From assembly GCA_964636125.1 (NCBI GenBank), contig CAZWPX010000005.1, positions 62,001-126,000 on the forward strand: DNA of 64,000 nucleotides, in the 5' to 3' direction. The translations under genes and the position numbers were made by a program. Within the stretch, counting starts at the first letter, position 1. Each line of letters opens with the position of its first letter. Shown piece after piece: positions 58,010 to 64,000 of this stretch. Below the pieces are notes generated by a model. It was not told the origin of the DNA. It ran no database searches and worked only from the letters and a program-made list of their open reading frames with translations. This stretch comes from CAJINA01 sp964636125. GTDB taxonomy: Bacteria > Desulfobacterota > Desulfobacteria > Desulfobacterales > CAJINA01.

Positions 58010-59386
58010 ATGGAGGTCAAGAAAATATTTTTACCTGAGTCGGAACTGCCCCGGAAATGGTACAATATTGCTGCAGACATGCCCACCCCGATGGAACCCC
58101 CGCTACACCCCGGCACCGGTCAACCCTGCGGTCCGGAAGATCTGGCCCCGATATTTCCAATGCCGCTCATTGAACAGGAAGTGAGCCAGGAACGCTGGAT
58201 CGATATCCCCGATGAAGTTCTGGAAAAATACCTGATCTGGCGCCCGACACCTCTTTACCGCGCCTATGCCCTGGAGAAATTTCTCGATACGCCCGCGAAA
58301 ATTTATTTCAAGAATGAAGGCGTAAGCCCGGCGGGCAGCCACAAACCCAACACGGCCATTGCCCAGGTTTACTACAACAAGATTTCCGGCACCAAACACA
58401 TTACCACGGAAACCGGGGCCGGACAGTGGGGCAGCGCTCTCTCGTTCTGCTGTTCGCTTTTTGGCATGAAGTGCAAAGTTTACATGGTTAAGGTCAGCTA
58501 CCAGCAAAAACCGTATCGCCGGATCATGATGGAAACCTGGGGCAGTAGCTGTGTTGCCAGCCCCAGCACGGAAACCAATGCCGGCCGTACGATCCTGGAG
58601 CAGAATCCGGATTCTCCGGGCAGCCTCGGCATGGCCATCAGCGAGGCGGTGGAGGCGGCCGTGGGTGACGATAACACTAAGTATGCCCTGGGAAGCGTTT
58701 TGAACCATGTCATGCTGCATCAGACCGTTAACGGACTGGAAGCCCAGAAACAGATGGAGATTGCCGGGGACTATCCGGATGTCATCATCGGCTGTGCCGG
58801 CGGCGGAAGTAATTTTGCCGGGCTGGTTCTGCCGTTTGTTCGTGACAAGATCAACGGGAAAGACATCGATATTATCGGTGTGGAACCGACCTCCTGCCCC
58901 ACCATGACCAGAGGGCCTTTTGCCTACGATTTTGGCGACACCGTGCAGATGACACCGCTGCTGCCCATGCACACCCTCGGCCACACATTTGTACCCGAAG
59001 GGATACATGCCGGCGGACTCCGCTATCATGGCATGGCACCCATTGTGAGCCAGCTGCTGATGGACAACCTGGTACGGGCTGAAGCGGTACCCCAGCTGGA
59101 AACCTTTCAGTCCGGCATCACGTTTGCCCGCACCGAAGGCTTTATCAGCGCTCCGGAGACCGATCACGCGGTGGCCATGGCCATCCGCGAGGCCCTCAAA
59201 GCCAAAGAGGAAGGCAAGGAGAAGGTCATTCTTTTCAACTGGAGTGGACACGGACTGGTGGATATGGCCGCTTATGAGGCCTACCTGACCGGCAAACTGG
59301 CCGACCACGAACTGGCCCAGGAAGAGATCGAGCGCGCCCTCGGGGACATTGCACCGCTTCCGAAACCGCAGCAGTACAAAGGGTAG
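58010..59386 (+). CDS. Tryptophan synthase beta chain-like protein, TrpB2 type
   Basis: A 458-residue PLP enzyme of the TrpB2 class, longer than TrpB1 and with the class-typical start (LPRKWYNIAADMP). The PLP Lys is in SPAGSHKPNTAIAQ; TETGAGQWGSALS, the phosphate loop GCAGGGSNFAG and LFNWSGHGLVDM follow. TrpB2 proteins make tryptophan from indole and serine without a stable TrpA partner, or act as serine deaminases. No trpA is in the window, but trpD lies at the window end and iorAB at 60-62 kb. Ribosome site GAGGAGG precedes the ATG; a clear terminator follows, so it is a single-gene transcript. Confidence 0.93.
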   Translation: MEVKKIFLPESELPRKWYNIAADMPTPMEPPLHPGTGQPCGPEDLAPIFPMPLIEQEVSQERWIDIPDEVLEKYLIWRPTPLYRAYALEKFLDTPAKIYFKNEGVSPAGSHKPNTAIAQVYYNKISGTKHITTETGAGQWGSALSFCCSLFGMKCKVYMVKVSYQQKPYRRIMMETWGSSCVASPSTETNAGRTILEQNPDSPGSLGMAISEAVEAAVGDDNTKYALGSVLNHVMLHQTVNGLEAQKQMEIAGDYPDVIIGCAGGGSNFAGLVLPFVRDKINGKDIDIIGVEPTSCPTMTRGPFAYDFGDTVQMTPLLPMHTLGHTFVPEGIHAGGLRYHGMAPIVSQLLMDNLVRAEAVPQLETFQSGITFARTEGFISAPETDHAVAMAIREALKAKEEGKEKVILFNWSGHGLVDMAAYEAYLTGKLADHELAQEEIERALGDIAPLPKPQQYKG

Positions 59387-59407
59387 TCATTGCGAGTATG
59401 CAACCAG

Positions 59408-59441
59408 AATTCCCGGAGGCTGTGGTCTCCGGGAATTTTTT
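59408..59441 (+). terminator. Rho-independent terminator after trpB2
   Basis: AATTCCCGGAG (59408-59418) and CTCCGGGAATT (59427-59437) form a perfect 11-base stem with an 8-base loop, followed by a T run to 59441. The next 170 bases hold only AT-rich low-complexity words (GGATTC, GAATCC, TTGGCACC). Confidence 0.9.
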
Positions 59442-59611
59442 AGGCACGTGTCAACAATTGGAAAAAAGGGCTCAAGGATTCTTAATTTAGAACTTCAACA
59501 GTTCACTTGAATCCTCGAACCCTTGGCACCTTGAATCCTGATAAAAAACCAAGAAGGATGATGCCGGTTTTCTGCCACCGCTGATATTCCGGCACTAATC
59601 TCGTTTTTACT

Positions 59612-59884
59612 ATGACTGAAAAAAAGACTCCGCCTGCCGATGACTACGAGATCAGATGTCCCCGCCTGGGGCACCAAATTTACTTTTCATACTGCCGCCA
59701 GGAGAACCAGGGCCTGCCCTGCTTTAAAACGCTGGACTGCTGGCATACCCATTTCGATGTGCAGGCCCTCCTGCAGGCCGAATTGACCGAGGAGCAGTGG
59801 GCCAGAGCCTTTTGCCGGAATGTGAAACCGAAGGTTCTCTCTTTGCTGGAGTTGATTGAGCAGGCGAAGAAGCAGAATAAATAA
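59612..59884 (+). CDS. Small Cys-rich protein of unknown function
   Basis: A 90-residue cytoplasmic protein. A Cys-rich N-terminal half (EIRCPRLGHQIYFSYCRQEN, then GLPCFKTLDCW) has the spacing of a small metal- or cluster-binding knuckle; the C-terminal half is helical. I recognise no named family. It lies 101 bases before iorA and on the same strand, so an accessory role for the iron-sulfur enzyme is possible but unproven. Confidence 0.7.
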   Translation: MTEKKTPPADDYEIRCPRLGHQIYFSYCRQENQGLPCFKTLDCWHTHFDVQALLQAELTEEQWARAFCRNVKPKVLSLLELIEQAKKQNK

Positions 59885-59985
59885 AACCGCATTTTAGGTT
59901 TTATGTTTTAAGTGTTAGGAAAAGGTTTTGAGAATCTTGGCACCTAAGAGTTAACACCTAAAACAATCGAGAAACAAGGAATCCT

Positions 59986-61842
59986 ATGCAAGCAGAATTC
60001 TTACTCGGGAACGGGGCCATCGCCCTCGGACTTCTGGAAGCCGGGTGCCAGGTAGTCACCTCCTATCCGGGAACCCCCAGCTCGGAGATCCTGCCGGAAG
60101 TGGTCCGCATGGTCAAATCGGCCGGGCTGAATACCTACGTGGAGTGGTCCACCAACGAGAAGGTGGCCCTGGACAATGCCTATGCCGCAGCGATTGCCGG
60201 CAAACGGGCCGCCGTCTGCATGAAGCAGGTGGGGTTGAACGTGGCGGCTGATTCCCTGATGAGTGCCGCCTATATCGGGAACACCGGGGGGCTGGTCATC
60301 ATTTCCTGCGACGATCCCGGACCCCACTCATCCCAGACGGAGCAGGACACCCGTCTTATGGCCCGCCTGGCCAAGGTGCCGGTGTTCGACCCGGCCACAC
60401 CCCAGGAAGCCCGGGAGATGGCCAAAGAGGCCCTGGCGATGTCCGAAGAATTCGGCATCCCGGTGATCCTGCGACCGGCCATCCGGGTCTGCCACGCGCG
60501 ACAGAACATCATCCCGGGGCCGCTGACATCAAATGCGGTGAAAGCGAAGTTTGAAAAAAACCCGGCACGCTGGGCGGCCACGCCCCGTTTCAGGTTTATG
60601 CTTCATGGTGAGTTAAACCGGAAGTTAAAAGATATCGGCCGCCGCTTCAGTGATCTCGAACCATTTAACTGTCACGATCTGGAAACGGGCCGGCAGTATC
60701 CACTGGGAATTATCGCGGGAGGGGTTTCATGGGCAGTAGTAAAAGACCTGTTTGCTGAAAGGGACCGCCGGGATATCCCGTTGCTCAAGATCGGGGTTCC
60801 TTATCCGTTCCCGGAACAGCTCGCCGATGAGTTTATGGCCGCCTGCGACCGGGTCCTGGTGGTGGAAGAGACCGATACGGTCATAGAGCTGTTTTTGAGA
60901 AACAAAGCAAAAGTTTTCGGGCGGCTTTCCGGCCACGTTCCGGCCGAAGGTGAACTGGTGCCCCAGGCTGTGGAAAAAATTCTCAACACAGTCCTGGGTG
61001 AAAGCGGCCTGGAGCCGCTGGAGAGCAGCGGAGATCCGGCTGTCCCGGAACTGGTGCAGTCGCTTGAACTTCCCATCCGCAAACCCACCCTCTGCGCCGG
61101 CTGTCCCCACCGGGCGGCTTTTTTCGCGATTCGCAAGGCTCGGCCGAAAGCGATTTATACTTCCGATATCGGCTGCTACACCCTGGGTATGAACCTGGGC
61201 GGGGTGGATACCTGTCTCGATATGGGGGCGGGTATAACCCTGGGGTCCGGTTTTGTCCAGGCGTTCAAACAGGATGCGGTTGAACAGTCGGTGGTGGCCA
61301 CCATGGGCGACTCGACCTTTTTTCACTCGGGCACGGCTGGTCTGATCAACGCCGTCTACAACGACGCGCGCTTTATCCTGGTCATTCTGGACAACGCGAC
61401 CACGGCCATGACAGGCATGCAGCCGGCGATCTCAACCGGCATCCGGGCGGACGGGACCATGGGCAACGCCATCGCGCTGGAGCGGGTGGTCACGGGTTGC
61501 GGCATCGATTTTGTCGAAGTGGTCGATCCTTACGACCTGAAAGCCATGCGGGCTTTGCTTAAAAAGGCAGTCGGGTATGTCAATGACCCGGATGGTGGAA
61601 TCGCGGTGATCATCTCGCGGCACCCGTGTCTCATCAACGATCGGGAAGGTGCGGTTCCAACGCGAACCAGAGTGACGGTTACCGATGATTGTGATGAGTG
61701 CAATTTCTGCCACGACCGTTTTGAATGCCCGGCCCTCTACAAGGATGAAAGCCTTGGGCATACGGCAGTGGATACAATGCTTTGCTCCCAGTGTGGCGTT
61801 TGTCTCCAGGTTTGTCCCAAAGGGGCTATAGTGGCAGTGTGA
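59986..61842 (+). CDS. iorA: Indolepyruvate:ferredoxin oxidoreductase alpha subunit
   Basis: A 618-residue subunit. It oxidises aryl pyruvates such as indolepyruvate to aryl acetyl-CoA + CO2 with ferredoxin as acceptor. Visible: the N-terminal pyrimidine-binding domain (TSYPGTPSSEILPEV, EWSTNEKVALDNAYAAAIAG), CAGCPHRAAFFAI, the TPP-binding GDSTFFHSGTAGLINAVYN, and a C-terminal 2[4Fe-4S] domain (CDECNFCHDRFECP; CSQCGVCLQVCPKGAI). The beta subunit follows 71 bases later. Given the catabolic island nearby, the product indoleacetyl-CoA would join tryptophan breakdown to the proposed indoleacetate route. It can also act on phenylpyruvate and run in reverse. Confidence 0.95.
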   Translation: MQAEFLLGNGAIALGLLEAGCQVVTSYPGTPSSEILPEVVRMVKSAGLNTYVEWSTNEKVALDNAYAAAIAGKRAAVCMKQVGLNVAADSLMSAAYIGNTGGLVIISCDDPGPHSSQTEQDTRLMARLAKVPVFDPATPQEAREMAKEALAMSEEFGIPVILRPAIRVCHARQNIIPGPLTSNAVKAKFEKNPARWAATPRFRFMLHGELNRKLKDIGRRFSDLEPFNCHDLETGRQYPLGIIAGGVSWAVVKDLFAERDRRDIPLLKIGVPYPFPEQLADEFMAACDRVLVVEETDTVIELFLRNKAKVFGRLSGHVPAEGELVPQAVEKILNTVLGESGLEPLESSGDPAVPELVQSLELPIRKPTLCAGCPHRAAFFAIRKARPKAIYTSDIGCYTLGMNLGGVDTCLDMGAGITLGSGFVQAFKQDAVEQSVVATMGDSTFFHSGTAGLINAVYNDARFILVILDNATTAMTGMQPAISTGIRADGTMGNAIALERVVTGCGIDFVEVVDPYDLKAMRALLKKAVGYVNDPDGGIAVIISRHPCLINDREGAVPTRTRVTVTDDCDECNFCHDRFECPALYKDESLGHTAVDTMLCSQCGVCLQVCPKGAIVAV

Positions 61843-61913
61843 AGACGGTTGGTAACTGGAAATTGATTATTCTGGCCCTTTTTAGGATGCCTCGCTAAGA
61901 GGAAAGGTAAATT

Positions 61914-62468
61914 ATGGGGAAAACAAACATAGTTCTATGCGGGTTGGGTGGTCAGGGTATTTTGTTTATGACCAAAGTGCTGGCCCGAACAGCCGTTGGA
62001 AAGGGAATGAATGTGCTTGGCGCGGAAACCCACGGTATGGCCCAGCGGGGCGGGTCGGTGATCTCGCACCTGCGACTGGGTGATGTAAACAGCAGCCTGG
62101 TCAATGCCGGCGAGTGTCACCACCTGCTGGCACTGGAGGAAAACGAGGCGTACCGCAACCTCTCTTTTCTGGCCCCGGGTGCCCATCTCTATGTGAACAC
62201 CGCCTCAGATGCTTTTCCTGAAAAACGTGTCAGTCAGTATCTGGAGGGCAAACAGATTCAGTGCCGGTCAGTGGCTGCCGGGAAGATTGCCCTGGATATG
62301 GATGCCCCCATGGCTGCCAACCTGGCCCTGATCGGCTTCATGTCAGCCAGCCTGGAGAGTCCTTTCAGCACCGCGGAATTGAAAGCAACCATTGATGCTG
62401 TCAGCCCGGATCGCCTTAAAGCCACAAATTTCAAAGTCCTTGATGCCGGGGCGGCCGCCGGCGCCTGA
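61914..62468 (+). CDS. iorB: Indolepyruvate:ferredoxin oxidoreductase beta subunit
   Basis: A 184-residue gamma/beta-type subunit: VLCGLGGQGILFMTKVLART, GAETHGMAQRGGSVISHLRL and a C-terminal domain as in IorB. It forms the functional complex with IorA. Its GGQGI motif belongs to the CoA/ferredoxin-oxidoreductase gamma domain. It is followed by convergent genes, with 11 bases between. Confidence 0.95.
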   Translation: MGKTNIVLCGLGGQGILFMTKVLARTAVGKGMNVLGAETHGMAQRGGSVISHLRLGDVNSSLVNAGECHHLLALEENEAYRNLSFLAPGAHLYVNTASDAFPEKRVSQYLEGKQIQCRSVAAGKIALDMDAPMAANLALIGFMSASLESPFSTAELKATIDAVSPDRLKATNFKVLDAGAAAGA

Positions 62469-62479
62469 TCAGTCTCGAA

Positions 62480-63193
62480 TCATAGAAACTTATCCGGATC
62501 GGCCATAAAATCCCTGAAAACCCGGTAATGCTCGGTTTCCCGGTAAGGGATTTTTTTTATGGGGATGTCGTCAAAACTATAGATGGTGGCCCCCGGGCAG
62601 GCCAGCAGGATCGGCGAGTGGGAGGCGATGATGAACTGGGCATGCCCGGCCGCACTCATCTCTTTCAGCAGCTGTACCAGTTTAAGCTGGCTGCTGGGTG
62701 ACAGGGCTGTTTCCGGTTCATCCAGGAGGTAAAGACCCTTGAAACGGTAGCGGGCCTTGAAAAACGACATGAGCGACTGCCCATGGGACTGGGTCATGAG
62801 AGAGCGGCCGCCGAAATAGTCCAAAATGCCGGGGTCGGCGACGGCCCACTCGTCCAGGTAGGCGGCAAAATTCTTGGAAATTTCTGAGTCAAAGTACGAT
62901 CCTGCGACCGATCCGTTGGCCCATTTTACCCCAATGAACTTGTAGAACATTTTTTCATAGGGATTGTGCTCGTAGCGGGGTCTTTCATCATCCTCCCATA
63001 TGTGAATGCGGCACTTTTCAGCCAGGGCCGCAAGAAGTGTGGATTTGCCCGTACCGTTTTCTCCTGAAAAGAACGTGACGGGTGATGAAAATGTCAGCTC
63101 CCCGGTTTCACGAAATGTCGGCAGATTAAAAGGATAGACCGCGCGGGTCGGACTGCGTTCAAGGGAGAAGGTGACATTTTCAAGATAGATCAT
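62480..63193 (-). CDS. AAA-type ATPase (ABC-ATPase-like, OLD/RecF-like fold)
   Basis: A 237-residue P-loop ATPase. The start at 63193 overlaps the trpD stop in an ATGA; a longer frame exists but would extend into trpD. Walker A is FFSGENGTGKSTLLAAL, the signature-like region is SHGQSLMSFF, and Walker B is GLYLLDEPETALSPSSQ with IIASHSPILLA as the switch. Proteins of this form are stand-alone ABC-type ATPases without membrane domains; the role is unknown. The overlap with trpD suggests co-transcription by chance rather than shared function. Confidence 0.85.
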   Translation of the reverse strand: MIYLENVTFSLERSPTRAVYPFNLPTFRETGELTFSSPVTFFSGENGTGKSTLLAALAEKCRIHIWEDDERPRYEHNPYEKMFYKFIGVKWANGSVAGSYFDSEISKNFAAYLDEWAVADPGILDYFGGRSLMTQSHGQSLMSFFKARYRFKGLYLLDEPETALSPSSQLKLVQLLKEMSAAGHAQFIIASHSPILLACPGATIYSFDDIPIKKIPYRETEHYRVFRDFMADPDKFL

Positions 63194-63999
63194 AGTTCTT
63201 TTCTGACAAAGGGCCGGCACTGGCCGGTAAACGTAACCAGGTCCCGCAGCTTTGCACGGGCTCTGCCCGAATCGATTGTGTCGGCTGCCCGGTCAATGCC
63301 AGCCTCGAAATTTTTCTCAAGACCCGCTGTGACAAATGCTGCGGCCGCATTCAGCAGTGCTATATCACGTTTCGGACCGGTTTTACCATCCAGAATTTCG
63401 GTGACGATCTGGGCATTGACCCGGGCATTGCCGCCACCGATCGCTTCAAGCCCGACCCGTTCGAATCCATAGCTTTCCGGTTCGATCACCGTGGTTTCCA
63501 CCTGGCCGTTTTCAAGGCGGGATACCGTTGTGGGTCCGCAGAGACTGACCTCATCATAGGTCTTTTCGCCGTGAACTACAAGGGCGGTCTGCGCCCCGAG
63601 TTTTGACAGCACCTGAGCCATTTTTGCGGTCATATCAGGCTGGTAAACACCGAGAACGAAAGCAGAGGCGCCTGCGGGATTAACCAGGGGGGCGATCAGG
63701 TTGAAGATGGTGCGGATTCCCATCTCTTCCCTGAATTTGCCCACATGCTTCATCGGCCCACTTAGCAGCGGCTGGAAAATAATCCCGAGCCCCAGTTCGG
63801 CGATACATTTTTCCATGTCCGAATTGGAAATTTCAAGATTGACGCCCAGGTTTTCCAGAACGTCACCGGCGCCGAAATTACTGGAGGCCGGTCGATTCCC
63901 GTGACGTGCTATTTTAACCCCCCCGGCCGAAGCTATGAACATGGTGGCCGTGGAGATGTTGAAGGTGCGGGTTGCACCGGCTCCGGAATCCGTGGTGGC
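63190..63999 (-). CDS. trpD: Anthranilate phosphoribosyltransferase (5' end outside window)
   Basis: The coding frame runs to the window edge, so the N-terminal part is missing. Visible: TDSGAGATRTFNISTATMF, GGVKIARHGNRPASSNFGAGDVLENLGVNL, MGIRTIFNLIAPLVNPAG and ALVVHGEKTYDEVS, which are TrpD signatures (the anthranilate/PRPP site HGNR included). The usual GTGGD segment reads GAGATRT here, as in some divergent members. It attaches phosphoribose to anthranilate in tryptophan synthesis. Since anthranilate-type intermediates arise in indole catabolism, a link to the island is imaginable but not shown. Confidence 0.9.
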   Translation of the reverse strand, partial: ATTDSGAGATRTFNISTATMFIASAGGVKIARHGNRPASSNFGAGDVLENLGVNLEISNSDMEKCIAELGLGIIFQPLLSGPMKHVGKFREEMGIRTIFNLIAPLVNPAGASAFVLGVYQPDMTAKMAQVLSKLGAQTALVVHGEKTYDEVSLCGPTTVSRLENGQVETTVIEPESYGFERVGLEAIGGGNARVNAQIVTEILDGKTGPKRDIALLNAAAAFVTAGLEKNFEAGIDRAADTIDSGRARAKLRDLVTFTGQCRPFVRKEL

Positions 64000-64000
64000 C

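Noticed and set aside
1..64000. CRISPR arrays, tRNA or rRNA genes, insertion sequences with transposase
   Set aside because: No regularly spaced direct repeats, no cloverleaf with TTC-loop signature and no transposase or integrase frame were seen.

Overview
The window looks like chromosomal DNA of an anaerobic, probably sulfate-reducing member of the Desulfobacterota (Desulfobacterales-like). The evidence is the mix of enzymes: ferredoxin-linked indolepyruvate oxidoreductase, an electron-transfer flavoprotein fused to a ferredoxin, a multi-subunit-style D-lactate dehydrogenase, B12-dependent acyl-CoA mutase, two molybdenum hydroxylases with their maturation genes, TRAP transport, and typical intergenic palindromes. 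The placement is inference. The sequence is a scaffold, since 100 Ns lie inside one gene (6256-6355). Only the first and last genes are cut by the window ends.

Layout. 0-4.3 kb: signalling and small genes (receiver protein, phosphoesterase, a ParB-like fusion, a PAS protein broken by a frameshift, ankyrin repeats). 4.38-12.2 kb: a well-formed promoter, a cyclic di-GMP (GEMM-I) riboswitch with an overlapping terminator, a 1951-residue secreted protein with a legumain-like protease domain and a dockerin, and a SPOR/beta-barrel outer-membrane protein. 12.4-17.9 kb: lactate module (acetate kinase, LarA-like racemase, FAD/Fe-S D-lactate dehydrogenase). 18-26 kb: mixed genes, including a cobalamin riboswitch ahead of cobT, an old-yellow-enzyme homologue, DUF374 and DUF362 proteins. 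26.3-31.8 kb: maturation genes for (selenium-dependent) molybdenum hydroxylases, including a striking YqeB-MeaB fusion.

31.8-51.4 kb (minus strand) is one long catabolic gene run. In transcription order it is: family III CoA-transferase, EtfB, EtfA with ferredoxin, acyl-CoA dehydrogenase, GntR regulator, B12-binding and large subunits of a methylmalonyl-CoA-mutase-like enzyme, HyuA, HyuB, PaaK-like CoA ligase, three-subunit molybdenum hydroxylase, and TRAP transporter. Divergently, 51.7-57.9 kb carries a second molybdenum hydroxylase whose FAD subunit has the extra [4Fe-4S] loop known from 4-hydroxybenzoyl-CoA reductase, then a saccharopine-dehydrogenase-like protein and a class III aminotransferase. 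Between the two runs lie two opposed sigma70-like promoters sharing a triple GTATAC array, a good operator candidate for the GntR protein.

The enzyme set matches, step for step, the pathway proposed for anaerobic indoleacetate degradation in Azoarcus/Aromatoleum: hydroxylation to the oxindole, ATP-dependent lactam opening, CoA transfer, B12-dependent rearrangement, and oxidation/decarboxylation towards 2-aminobenzoyl-CoA. The nearby IorAB (indolepyruvate to indoleacetyl-CoA), a TrpB2-type enzyme and TrpD make an indole/tryptophan theme more likely. The proposal that this is a tryptophan/auxin-degrading island, with the second hydroxylase acting on an aromatic CoA-ester, is inference and needs biochemical or phylogenetic tests.
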